From CBFHMJ01 sp965656875 (GTDB lineage: Bacteria; Pseudomonadota; Gammaproteobacteria; Enterobacterales; Alteromonadaceae): a DNA stretch of 64,000 nt. The notes under the pieces are model-generated. The model was given only the letters and a program-made list of their open reading frames with translations. It ran no database searches and was not told where the DNA came from. Numbering within the stretch: position 1 is the stretch's first letter; each line of letters begins with the position of its first letter. The DNA lies in assembly GCA_965656875.1 (NCBI GenBank), contig CBFHMJ010000054.1:124001-188000 (forward strand), written 5' to 3'. Shown piece by piece: positions 18,001 to 26,052 of the stretch. The translations under genes and the position numbers were made by a program.

Positions 18001-20136
18001 TTTGAACATGACAAACTGGGCCTTGGTGTTGAACATCCGGACTACATCCTGGATGTTGCTGAAGACAGCCGCTTCCGTAAAGACTTAACGGTTGCAGGCC
18101 GTGTAGAAGTAGACGACAGCTTACACGTTAATGAATATGCGACTTTCCGCAGCAACGTTAATGTTTACGGCACATCAGAGCTTTACGGTGAAACCCGCAT
18201 CGGCTTCCCATTCCATGACGAAGAAGAAGTACCATCGATTCCACCGGGCAATGCGCAAGTTAACATCGAACAGAATCACTTCGATAAAGCCTTAGCGATT
18301 TACACCGATGGCGGTAAACCTGTCGTTGTTAAAGATGGTCGTATCGGTCTGGGTGTTGAAGACCCTGAAGCTGTACTTGATATCAACGGTAACGTGAAAG
18401 TTGAAGGCGACCTTGAGTTTAACGGCATCCTGAAAGGATCGGGTCGTCTGGAATGTTATGACGGCGCGAAAATCTTTGGCGACGTTGAACTGATGTCTGA
18501 CCTGACGGTTCGTGATGATGTCTGGATGAAAGACACGCTAATCGTTGAAGGTATCTCGACATTCAACCAGAAAGTGACGGTAAACAAAGCGGCTGAATTT
18601 AATGACCAGGTTCACCTGACTGATACCTTAACGGTTGATAAACACACGCATCTGCGTGACATGCTTCAAGTGGATAAAGGCACCCGTATTCAGGGCGGCC
18701 TGACAGTTGAAGGACTTGAGCAAAACAGCGAAGTGATCCTGAAACCAAACACGCATGTTGCCGGTAAACTGACGGTTCAGGGCGAAGGTGATTTCACGTC
18801 GCCAGTTACGATGCCTACGTTAAACGCAACGAAAACAGTCCGTGTTGGCGATGCACAATCTGACGCTAAGTTCGCGATGAACACGGTGCAGGACGAAGCC
18901 GCGATTGATGTCACGGTTGCAGGTTCATCAGCGATGATGCTTGATGCAAAAGGCAATCTTGGTCTGGGCACGTCATCACCTGGTTTCAAACTGGACGTAG
19001 CGGGCGATGCCTGTGTGTCTGATACCTTGCATGTTGGTAGCAAACTGAAGATATCAGAAGGCGCTCAAATCGACGGTTGCATGGATGTACACGGTGACGT
19101 TGACGTTCATGGCCGCATGAGCACCGACTCAGCATTCAGTGCCGCGTCGATGAACCTTGGTAAAGGTCCGGCGGTTAATGAGATTTCTACAGACGGACAT
19201 CTGGGCGGTGAATTCAGTTCTGACCAGGTGTTACCAACTCAGGCAGCGGTTAAAGCCTATGTTGATGAGCACAGCTGGAAATTTAATCAGGGTCATCGCA
19301 CGTTTGCGGTTCATAGCCAGCGAGACTTTGATGACGTGTTCAATAATGGGCGTCTGCGTAATGTCACTATTTTGTTATTCCCACAAGATGACCGTGGTCC
19401 ACTATCGCGTGCTTACATTCTGAATCAAGCGGTAGAAGTGGGTTCTGACGTTAGCATCGTGGGCTTCAATGAGCGTGAAACTCGCATTGTAAAAGCCAAT
19501 GCAAACTGTCGCTTCATCATCAATGGTGACCGTGAAGCACGCGTTTGTAACGTCAATATGGAAGGCTTCACCTTTGATGGTGGTACGCCGGATGTATCTC
19601 GCGACCAGCGCAGTTTCCACGGTAACGGTGGTGCATTCACGCTTCGTTACGCTGAAAACATCAAACTGAACTGTGTGATTGAAAACCACAGTGTGAGTGG
19701 CGATGGTGGCGGTGTCTACAGTGAACTGACTGCCTTCAATGTTGAAGCGCTAAACATTCGCAATTGTCGTGCTGACCGTCAGGGTGGAGGTGCTTACGGC
19801 CTGAAATACTCGGTCATTAGAACGACAAACTGTCACGCGGAACGTGGTGGCGGTGTGGCTCGTTGTGACGACTGTTCAGTGGTAGCAGTCGATAACACGG
19901 CCAGCATGGTCGGCGGTGGTGCTTACAAGTGTGAGAACCTGGTATGTGATGGCTTCTGGCGTAATAACCGTGCTAACTCAGGCGAAGGCTTACATATTTA
20001 CAGCCAGGGTTGTGAACACGGTCACGGTCATGAAGAAGTTACTGGCTACCACGAAGGTGCTTACCTGTGGCATGCGAAGTATCTTGACCGTCCATTGACG
20101 CATATGCATCACTTCTGGCGGAACGATCACTTCTAA
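15046..20136 (+). CDS. giant eCIS tail fibre with GIGT-type repeats and a beta-helix tip (Afp13 position)
   Basis: This 1,696-residue protein lies where Afp13 (the host-binding fibre) is encoded. AAGGAA (15033-15038) precedes the start. Most of the protein is a beta-repeat rod of strands such as LTVEG, VEVDDSLHV and LQVDKGTRI. Tail-spike-like modules of the form LGLG-x(2-3)-P-x-(3)-LDV-x-G recur near residues 249, 295, 375, 784, 990, 1099 and 1305, as in phage fibres and spikes that often end in an endosialidase chaperone. None is seen here. Near residue 1400 a TQAAVKAYVDEHSW linker leads to a right-handed beta-helix-like tip. It carries GGG turns (GDGGGVYSE, RQGGGAYGL, ERGGGVARC, MVGGGAYKC) and a His-rich end (GHGHEEVTGYH, MHHFWRNDHF). 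The gene ends one base before the next start. Confidence 0.85.
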   Translation: MNNQSDAKTPLDLDSIPTVEPQGRDSLIEAFDDLKTPTGDDFEALIRSSFNQVDDPMRVTDLDGEQGIEITAPVTIKSDGDEMSSQTHLTSTSLSVNDKLTVDESSLQAHGVLTVEPGAEKPMQVNGDTAIEGSLCVSEDGLFDNNIAVADTISSTNMEVGTESAPIFGAGFGESEMGEFHTDVLLDARQGAMVNNGLTADESRVTGNAQVEGKTTLNELDVEGQATFKSNIDAEDAVFKDHVEARDRLGVGINKDSTNAKLHITKTSSDMDALLRVDDRNNDTTPFMIDSEGKVGVKTERPDADFHIDGDLLIGSDQQNVSVKLSKTGNNVINNKLAINKDMAHSDLDIDGGASIGDSNRPMPDGELFVENRIGLGTDMPSAKLDVRSTTTGTMMKVGNDEVAFVKVTDTPASDERAINLNKSTRVGEDLTVAQSVTADSADITHDLSAGSTTLKDLTVAETAVVGDKTTTQSLVVGPGQMRVTEEDKAAGALVNTTMVVKDEAWFKSIEASEDIETKTSIIARQGHVATTLSVGSDMPDTVSGARLSVKAQSEENTGLLVKDYEDNALLRVKKGKVTVGIDGQPMTMDVNGHTESDSLEVNDHSLLRTAHIKQTMMIADPNLIQDKSLMMGAKMTVMADENNNHALNISYRNGTMVSPLIYTQAEQIGFFNQAPQASLHVGKDALFDATTRFKTDVKVQSDEMMYPGFSATTTQTTVGSDTAEARFDVYGQANINGTLAVNVGRQRLASTSETTVSVNQLSNAPAFEITKVESNDAIFASAGKLGINSPLTEASDNLTVIGTARVNGAMVVDGAEDAFKVMGGASVRDDFDVMGHSTLHNGLKVSVMTNSAEKTMEALCVSGNSLLDGDVNITATMNVEGRTDIHGHTQLHDTLGVSRFAQFDSNVTVAGDFKLEGNQVIQGNGEGYALTVENDAAFRQSMWIAGNLSLSTYETKARVHIGNENQNVQALRIDKASGSEAALVFEHDKLGLGVEHPDYILDVAEDSRFRKDLTVAGRVEVDDSLHVNEYATFRSNVNVYGTSELYGETRIGFPFHDEEEVPSIPPGNAQVNIEQNHFDKALAIYTDGGKPVVVKDGRIGLGVEDPEAVLDINGNVKVEGDLEFNGILKGSGRLECYDGAKIFGDVELMSDLTVRDDVWMKDTLIVEGISTFNQKVTVNKAAEFNDQVHLTDTLTVDKHTHLRDMLQVDKGTRIQGGLTVEGLEQNSEVILKPNTHVAGKLTVQGEGDFTSPVTMPTLNATKTVRVGDAQSDAKFAMNTVQDEAAIDVTVAGSSAMMLDAKGNLGLGTSSPGFKLDVAGDACVSDTLHVGSKLKISEGAQIDGCMDVHGDVDVHGRMSTDSAFSAASMNLGKGPAVNEISTDGHLGGEFSSDQVLPTQAAVKAYVDEHSWKFNQGHRTFAVHSQRDFDDVFNNGRLRNVTILLFPQDDRGPLSRAYILNQAVEVGSDVSIVGFNERETRIVKANANCRFIINGDREARVCNVNMEGFTFDGGTPDVSRDQRSFHGNGGAFTLRYAENIKLNCVIENHSVSGDGGGVYSELTAFNVEALNIRNCRADRQGGGAYGLKYSVIRTTNCHAERGGGVARCDDCSVVAVDNTASMVGGGAYKCENLVCDGFWRNNRANSGEGLHIYSQGCEHGHGHEEVTGYHEGAYLWHAKYLDRPLTHMHHFWRNDHF

Positions 20137-20137
20137 G

Positions 20138-23100
20138 ATGGACTTTTATATCAATCAAATCGGGGTGGACATCGACGCCCCGATCGCACTCTTACAAGAA
20201 ACGGGACAACGGGCTGACGAACTGGAAGCCCAGTTTTCCCGTCTCCTGATGCAGGCACTGAGTCAGCTTTCATTCGACGAAGAAGACGAGTATGCGATGG
20301 TGGATCACACCATGTTGCTCCCTGATTTGGCGATAGAACTGCCTGACCTGGACTGGCAGGCGTTCGCACTCGATCCGGAATCTTATTTTGATGTTGAGGT
20401 GATTCCGTATTTGAAAGCCGAACTGAGCCGTCAGCTTCAGTTATACCTCAGTGCGCTATCGATTAATAAACCACTGGCCGATGTCGATGTGGTGCATTAT
20501 GTCTGGCTCGCGATTAAAAAGGCGTTATTACAACGTCAGGGCTTATTTCAACAACTCAAACATCAGCAAGAACTACCCACACAGCTTCTTCGTTGTCTGG
20601 CACAGGACAGCAACATCCGTCAGGAATTCATTCAGTTGATGGACTGGCCGGTGTTTGCGACGCGATTGTCGCAACGGCTGGACGATAACGGCTATGTGCT
20701 GGCGCGTGCATTCTCGCACCTGATCGGTGTGAATGCGCTGGAGCCCAGATTAGAAAACCTGTTTTCCACGCTTACACAATCCGCAAGACAACGCTTGTGG
20801 CAAGGACTCATTCGACTTCACGGCGCTCGACCGCTCAATCATACCCAGCGACTGACGGCGATCCATAACCTGACCTCCGGTTATGAACTTCATGCTTCGG
20901 CAGGGGTATTGAATCAGGAAACGCTGGCCCGGGTTGAACAGGTGTTATATCAGAACAAAGCTGGTAGCAAGTTAAACCTGTGGTTTGAACTGTGTGACAG
21001 TCCATTAATGACCCAGGACCGGTTAGAAGGCCTGAATCAGATTCTGGATAAAGCGCTGAATACTAACCGTGCGACCTCAACAGCAACTGGTTCAACCGTT
21101 GCGCGATTTGCGTCGAAACCAAACCTTGATGGACAATCCGCCGATCATACTGATGTGGATAACGTGTCTGGTCGAGGTTTTTCCGGTGTTGAACTCAGTA
21201 AGCGAGCGTTACACCGTCTGATTTACCAGCTCAGAACCCTGTTAAACAGCGATCAGTTGCCATCAGGTTTGCAACAACTTTGGCAACAATTGACGTTAAA
21301 GACCGAAGACTATGGCCGCTTACCGTTAAACATTCGCCATGCGTTACAAACGCTGCTAACCAAATCACCCTGGCAAACACCGGAAACTGACACGCCAGAC
21401 GCTGTTCGTTCACTCGAAGAACAACTGGTGCAACTGGGCGCACATGTTGATGCGAAACCACTGACACCGACCAGTGAGATCATCGCAGAGCTAAAAACAC
21501 TGTCAGCAACCATGACGATGTTAGCCGTTGTGCCTTTGGTGCTGAATACCCGGTTAAAGCGGTTGATTCAGACTTTAATTGCCGACGCAGGCAACGCTGA
21601 CATTACTATCGTTAAACCCTGGTTGACGGAAAGCCTGATCTGGACAGAAACCTGGTTACAACGGCACGCCAGACGATCAGAAGCCGTGAAACGTCAGGCG
21701 ATCACCATGCCGGACCCGGACGCACCAACACGTCGTGGCAAACCCGCTGCTGTCCAGGCAGACGATACACCATCAAGCCCGATGGCAGTCTGGTTTGAAC
21801 AAACCATTGCTCGTTTGAAAACAGCGCTTGAAGCCTACAAGGCTGAACCGGACAACACGGTAGCTGAATCCCACGTCAGGCAACAGGTCATTGCACTGTT
21901 GCCAATCATGAGTGACTCCTTGCGACAGGCGGCTGAACGCCTGATCAAACAATTAAATGAAGAAAATGTAGAAAAACTTTTCACACAACTGACAGCACCT
22001 CGTCTTACATTGGCAACGCAACAAATCGGATCATTAATCACACTGAGTGAGATTGACGATCCGGCCCCAACTGCGCTTGACATTGCCTATGATGTTGAAC
22101 GCAACCTGGTCCGACGGCTCAAAAAGGTTTTTGAGATGTATCGACACCAGGTCACTCCATTGTCGATTTCTGCAGCAACTATGCATTCGTCAGCCAAGGA
22201 AGGCGCTTTTTTTTGGCCGGAGCAATGCCAGACGATCACCCGGTTTATCGCAGATATCGAACAACAGTTTATTCATACCCAGCAACACCAACCGGATTAC
22301 CAACTCATCTGGCAGCAGCTTCAAACCTGGTCGGCAGAACTCGTTACGTTAGCGTTACCGCTGGCGGTAGCGATTGACGAACCGGAGCAGCGGATCTGGT
22401 TCAAGGCTTATCAGCAATTAATCGCTGAATGTCAGGCGGTGTCTGACGTTATCACGCAAAGCAGTGATACCTGGGTTGTCTCACAACGCCAACAAACATT
22501 CTGGTGGCAACCTGTCTTGCAGGTCTGGCAGCAACAGCTTCAGGAGTTATCACCTGACACATCAGCCGCACAAATCGCGAATGGTGGAGTTGAACCAGAT
22601 GCTTCTGTGCCATCCGTTCATGCCCGATTACAGGCGGTGATTGCGCAACAACAACCGGAGCGGTTGTTCTGGGCGCAGTCTGGCGATGACGTGAAGCAGT
22701 TAATTGAGTCGATGACGGATACGCCTGCCAGACAAGCTGTTATTCCGACTGAATCACCGTCTGAACCTGTCGCTGAAAGCCCTGAACGACATGATGACGT
22801 GTCAACTGCGACACCGGTTGGACGGGCATTCGTGCCGGACGAGTCAACGGTTAAGGCGATGAAGGCTTCTGCTCAGTATCTGGATGACTATCAGCAAGCC
22901 GTAACGGCGCAGTTAGAAGCGGTTGGAACGAAACAATTACTTCAGGATGCTGAACAAAAACTGGGTCAGATGGCGCAGAGTCAGCAGGGATTAAATGACG
23001 ACCTGATCAGTGAAGAGGGCGGGTTAGTGGTCGTCTGGCCATTCCTGGCGCCGATGTTTAATCGCTTATCGTTAATCACGACTGAGGTTGACGAAGAAAC

Positions 23101-23533
23101 CGATGAAAAACGCACAGTCTTTGTCGATGAAGCGGCGCAATTGAAAGCGCATCAGCTGTTATGCGCCATGGTGGATCTCGATCCGGAAGAAAGTGCCAGC
23201 TGTGTGATCAACGTACTGCTGGGTTTACCACCAGATACACAGGTTGAACCGATTGATGAACTGACTGAAGACGAACTGACGGAAGTGGACGGCATGTTAA
23301 CCGCCGCGATTACTCGCTGGGAAGCATTACAAGGTATGCCGGTGGCAACGTTTAAAGAGTTATTCCTTAAACGCCAGGCTGAAGTCCTGTTCGGCCAGAA
23401 CGGTTTCATTATTCAGGTGCAGGAAAAAGCACAGGATATCTTACTGACCAAACTCCCCTGGGGTGTTGGCATGATTCAGCTCCCCTGGTTAGACAAATCA
23501 CTGATTCAGGTGAACTGGAAATACGGTTTTTAA
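20138..23533 (+). CDS. CIS tape-measure protein (Afp14-like)
   Basis: This 1,131-residue protein matches the contractile-injection-system tape-measure family. The N-terminal domain (residues 1-75, including ELEAQFSRLLMQALSQLSF and LPDLAIELPDLDW) is the family's opening. The C-terminal domain from about residue 960 is diagnostic: GLVVVWPFLAPMFNRLSL, then HQLLCAMVDLDPEE, VINVLLGLPPDTQVEP, LTEVDGMLTAAITRWEAL, and the closing LPWGVGMIQLPWLDKSLI with NWKYGF. The middle is helical and Gln-rich, with a length that in this class scales with particle length. Only one base separates it from the fibre gene and no clear ribosome site is visible, so translation is probably coupled. Lengths differ greatly between systems, so residue count alone does not give particle length. 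Confidence 0.9.
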   Translation: MDFYINQIGVDIDAPIALLQETGQRADELEAQFSRLLMQALSQLSFDEEDEYAMVDHTMLLPDLAIELPDLDWQAFALDPESYFDVEVIPYLKAELSRQLQLYLSALSINKPLADVDVVHYVWLAIKKALLQRQGLFQQLKHQQELPTQLLRCLAQDSNIRQEFIQLMDWPVFATRLSQRLDDNGYVLARAFSHLIGVNALEPRLENLFSTLTQSARQRLWQGLIRLHGARPLNHTQRLTAIHNLTSGYELHASAGVLNQETLARVEQVLYQNKAGSKLNLWFELCDSPLMTQDRLEGLNQILDKALNTNRATSTATGSTVARFASKPNLDGQSADHTDVDNVSGRGFSGVELSKRALHRLIYQLRTLLNSDQLPSGLQQLWQQLTLKTEDYGRLPLNIRHALQTLLTKSPWQTPETDTPDAVRSLEEQLVQLGAHVDAKPLTPTSEIIAELKTLSATMTMLAVVPLVLNTRLKRLIQTLIADAGNADITIVKPWLTESLIWTETWLQRHARRSEAVKRQAITMPDPDAPTRRGKPAAVQADDTPSSPMAVWFEQTIARLKTALEAYKAEPDNTVAESHVRQQVIALLPIMSDSLRQAAERLIKQLNEENVEKLFTQLTAPRLTLATQQIGSLITLSEIDDPAPTALDIAYDVERNLVRRLKKVFEMYRHQVTPLSISAATMHSSAKEGAFFWPEQCQTITRFIADIEQQFIHTQQHQPDYQLIWQQLQTWSAELVTLALPLAVAIDEPEQRIWFKAYQQLIAECQAVSDVITQSSDTWVVSQRQQTFWWQPVLQVWQQQLQELSPDTSAAQIANGGVEPDASVPSVHARLQAVIAQQQPERLFWAQSGDDVKQLIESMTDTPARQAVIPTESPSEPVAESPERHDDVSTATPVGRAFVPDESTVKAMKASAQYLDDYQQAVTAQLEAVGTKQLLQDAEQKLGQMAQSQQGLNDDLISEEGGLVVVWPFLAPMFNRLSLITTEVDEETDEKRTVFVDEAAQLKAHQLLCAMVDLDPEESASCVINVLLGLPPDTQVEPIDELTEDELTEVDGMLTAAITRWEALQGMPVATFKELFLKRQAEVLFGQNGFIIQVQEKAQDILLTKLPWGVGMIQLPWLDKSLIQVNWKYGF

Positions 23534-23549
23534 CGAACGGAGAGAATCA

Positions 23550-24284
23550 ATGACCCACGAACACATAACTACTGTTGATGCGTTAATCGCGATACATGAA
23601 CAACGCAATTCCGCTTACGTACAAACCCGGGACAAGGTCAATTCGATTGCTGACTCGGACAAAAACCTGCGGGCTCGCCATATCGATTATTTATTGTCGC
23701 ACTATGTGTTGCCCCGTCTTGAGCATATCAAGGCGGAACTGACACAACACGGCTATGCGTCGAACATTAAAGTTACACGCACAATGCTGGAAAACGCCGA
23801 TCCGACGAATGGTCAGTTGAGTGAAATCATTACGCAACTGGAACTGTCGTTTTCACCGTTACCACTGGCAGATAATCTGCCACCACCGGCGACAGATGAC
23901 TATCGCATTCTGTTTTTTGCGCGACCGCAGAGCGTTTTTATCAGCTCACGCTATATCACGCCGATTGCAACCAGTGGTGTACAAAGCATCTACTTTGCGG
24001 ATGATAACGGTTATGGCTATCTGAGTTCGGTTTACGGACAGCAGCAAGGTCAGGTTTCCGCGCAACCACAACTCCCGGGTTTTACGGGTGATGCCGCTGC
24101 GGCTGTTGGCACGGGTGTGGAACACAACGCTCAGGCGGAATACTGTCACCACTGTCCAATTCCACCGTGTCACTGGCCGCCGCATCTGCCACCACATCAG
24201 GGCGCACAAGGCGAGATCGATGCGATTCTGGCCGACTTTATTGGCCTGACACTGTTGATCGAACGGGCGCAGTTAACGGCGTAA
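23550..24284 (+). CDS. uncharacterised eCIS-operon protein with a Cys/His cluster
   Basis: This 244-residue protein starts 16 bases after the tape-measure gene with a strong site (GGAGAG), so it belongs to the eCIS operon. It is not recognised. The first 100 residues are helical (ARHIDYLLSHYVLPRLEHIK, NGQLSEIITQLEL). A beta-rich part follows (DYRILFFARPQSVFISSRYI). Near the C-terminus is a compact cluster with C199, H200, H201, C202, C207, H208 and further His residues inside a Pro-rich loop, which could bind a metal or act structurally. In Afp/PVC operons this position holds the AAA+ ATPase (Afp15) and the terminator (Afp16); no Walker motif is present, so it is not the ATPase. A terminator or cap role is possible but unproven. 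Confidence 0.7.
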   Translation: MTHEHITTVDALIAIHEQRNSAYVQTRDKVNSIADSDKNLRARHIDYLLSHYVLPRLEHIKAELTQHGYASNIKVTRTMLENADPTNGQLSEIITQLELSFSPLPLADNLPPPATDDYRILFFARPQSVFISSRYITPIATSGVQSIYFADDNGYGYLSSVYGQQQGQVSAQPQLPGFTGDAAAAVGTGVEHNAQAEYCHHCPIPPCHWPPHLPPHQGAQGEIDAILADFIGLTLLIERAQLTA

Positions 24285-24385
24285 CGCTGGATCGAGAAAA
24301 GATTTTACAACAAATTGTTCACATATCCCGAGGCAGGACGTCTTAGCACTTACCGACAAAAAGTGATCATCCTGGGGAAAACAAC

Positions 24386-24826
24386 ATGGCGGACTATTGT
24401 TGCGCTTTTCGACATGTTTTTGGCGAACAAAGTAAAGTAAATATCGATATAAGAAACATAGACACAGATAACCTGAGTTGCTGGCAATCCATGAAAAAGC
24501 TTGGATTTTCCATGACGGAAATATATACCTTGTTCCGGCAACTCTATGGCGTTGAAATCTGGCAAGACCTTAAAGCCGACAGTATAGAGGACCAGTTTAG
24601 TGCTGATCTGCTGTTTAAAGCGGCAGTTCAGGGCTATTTGTCTCAGTTGTTAAAGGAATTACAGTCCTATTTCGACATCCCCTGTAGCGGAAAAATGTGC
24701 AAGCAAACGTTAGCGCTCATTAATCAGCTTGACGGCCCGGAATTTAAAAACTGGCTGTACTGGGGCGTTTCTTACCTGGAAATGCTGGAATCTCGTAAAA
24801 ATCTCGTCGCGAAAACCTGGCATTAA
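24386..24826 (+). CDS. hypothetical helical protein, 146 residues
   Basis: No family is recognised. The start has a good ribosome site (GGGGAA, 24375-24380). The sequence is mostly helix-forming and includes QSMKKLGFSMTEIYTLFRQL, SADLLFKAAVQGYLSQLLKE and a Cys pair in FDIPCSGKMCKQTL. It has no signal peptide or membrane segment. It lies 101 bases after the last structural gene and is followed by a clear terminator, so it could close the structural operon or be expressed alone. A small soluble protein in this place could be a cargo chaperone or a cargo, but that is only a positional guess. Confidence 0.6.
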   Translation: MADYCCAFRHVFGEQSKVNIDIRNIDTDNLSCWQSMKKLGFSMTEIYTLFRQLYGVEIWQDLKADSIEDQFSADLLFKAAVQGYLSQLLKELQSYFDIPCSGKMCKQTLALINQLDGPEFKNWLYWGVSYLEMLESRKNLVAKTWH

Positions 24827-24853
24827 ATGCCTTTTTCAACGCATCAATAATTC

Positions 24854-24888
24854 AGGCCGGGCAGACGTATGTTTGTCTGGCCTTTTTT
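24854..24888 (+). terminator. intrinsic terminator ending the eCIS structural operon
   Basis: AGGCC at 24854 and AGAC at 24863 on the 5' side pair with GTCTGGCCT (24875-24883), with a short bulge, and the stem runs directly into six T residues (24883-24888). It lies 28 bases after the 146-residue gene and marks the end of the long forward operon. Confidence 0.8.
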
Positions 24889-24910
24889 ATTTGGCAGCAA
24901 GCTGCCAGGC

Positions 24911-24962
24911 GTCAATCCATAAAGAGTCAATTTATAAAGAGTCAATTTATAAAGAACAAATC
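24911..24962 (+). repeat. 15-bp tandem repeat abutting a start codon
   Basis: The unit AAAGAGTCAATTTAT occurs twice in full (24921-24935, 24936-24950). A partial copy (GTCAATCCAT, 24911-24920) precedes it and a decayed copy (AAAGAACAAATC, 24951-24962) leads into the ATG. The unit length is a multiple of three and the frame stays open. Copy-number slippage would therefore change the leader, or an extended N-terminus, without a frameshift. Confidence 0.8.
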
Positions 24963-25997
24963 ATGACCGACTGGACCTGCCATCCGGTGAATCAATTGAC
25001 AGAGGATTTATCGGGAAAATCCGCGACGATTCAGCCTGTTAAGATAAAGCCACCTTGCCCGTTTTTAACATCGTCGAACCGCATCGTTATCCATAGCAGG
25101 GTGATTGTGCCAGGCGATGTGAATGTGCAATCGGCTGTAAAAAATATGACAGACAATATCCAAATGCTGGCAGATATGGCAACGCGCGAAGGAGATAGCG
25201 ACGAACTGGCAATCTGGCAGTGGGCTTTGCAAGACTTAAGTTCACCGCCATTTGGTAGCGCACTCCCGACTGCGACCCGAACACTGGCGAACCAGCTTGT
25301 TGCCCACTATCCACCGGATAACTGGCATTACATCATGATGGGTAACAGTCCGGCCTCCTTACTGGCCTGGTGTCAGTTTCATCAACTCGATGTCACTCAT
25401 TTACCGCTGGGCGGAATCACCGGGAAACGACAACGAACGGGCCGACTACAACAACAACTGTTACAGCAACAGGACAAGCTTGCTGATTACTTTGATCGAA
25501 TGCTGGCGGTCGCCCTTGCATCTGAAAAGCCGTTGTTGCTGGTGGATTACACCGTCACAGGTAAAAGCCTCAGTCTGGCGCTCGACTTACTCAATGGCTG
25601 GATGGCACAACGACATCAGACCCGCCCGCTTCAGTTTTTTGGTTTTAGTGAAAAAACCGCCGAAACTCTGTTGCAGCAGTTTGGAACACGGCATTCCTCT
25701 ATGCCGTTAAACGATAGGCCGTTAAACGATAAACTGTTAAACGACAAGTCTTTAACCGGAACCCTGGCGCTGGCCACAAGCCCGGCTTCTCAGGTGTTTA
25801 CCCGTCTTTGTGGCTTAAAAGCCTATAAAAATGCGCTGCAACTCACGGCACCTCGATCACTGGATATGCTGGATTTTCTCGAAAAAGGCCAGGCAGCACT
25901 GATCGATCAAAGCCAGAACTGGCAGCGACTGGTCGATGGCTTGTGGCAGTCACTAAACAGTACGCAACGTCACGCTGACGTATCAGGGCCGTCTTAA
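24963..25997 (+). CDS. phosphoribosyltransferase-fold-like protein of unknown function
   Basis: This 344-residue protein reads from the ATG at 24963, the last start after the 15-bp repeats; the frame is open farther upstream but runs back through a terminator. Two segments suggest a phosphoribosyltransferase-type Rossmann core: WHYIMMGNSPASLLAW (121-136), like the first strand and turn, and LLLVDYTVTGKSLS (191-204), like the PRPP-binding loop in which two acidic residues usually precede the loop. Here the second acidic residue is Tyr, so catalytic activity is doubtful. Residues 248-264 are three in-frame copies of a five-residue repeat (LNDRP, LNDKL, LNDKS) encoded by 15-bp DNA repeats. The ribosome site is weak (AAAGAA). 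Location between the structural operon and the cargo genes suggests an accessory or cargo protein. Confidence 0.55.
   Translation: MTDWTCHPVNQLTEDLSGKSATIQPVKIKPPCPFLTSSNRIVIHSRVIVPGDVNVQSAVKNMTDNIQMLADMATREGDSDELAIWQWALQDLSSPPFGSALPTATRTLANQLVAHYPPDNWHYIMMGNSPASLLAWCQFHQLDVTHLPLGGITGKRQRTGRLQQQLLQQQDKLADYFDRMLAVALASEKPLLLVDYTVTGKSLSLALDLLNGWMAQRHQTRPLQFFGFSEKTAETLLQQFGTRHSSMPLNDRPLNDKLLNDKSLTGTLALATSPASQVFTRLCGLKAYKNALQLTAPRSLDMLDFLEKGQAALIDQSQNWQRLVDGLWQSLNSTQRHADVSGPS
25704..25748 (+). repeat. three in-frame 15-bp coding repeats
   Basis: Three adjacent copies of C(C/T)GTTAAACGA(T/C)A plus two bases (25704-25718, 25719-25733, 25734-25748) encode repeats of the LND(K/R) type inside the phosphoribosyltransferase-like gene. 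They disrupt no conserved motif and look like recent slippage. Confidence 0.75.
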
Positions 25998-26052
25998 ACA
26001 CAAGCAGAAACGTATAAACATTTAAAATCACAGCGATAGAAGGTTCAGTTCT

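Noticed and set aside
104..24284. Prophage or type VI secretion as an alternative to eCIS
   Set aside because: No capsid, portal, terminase, lysis or integrase genes and no TssJLM, ClpV or Hcp genes are seen. Two sheath genes, a LysM-type connector and a CIS tape-measure protein point to eCIS.
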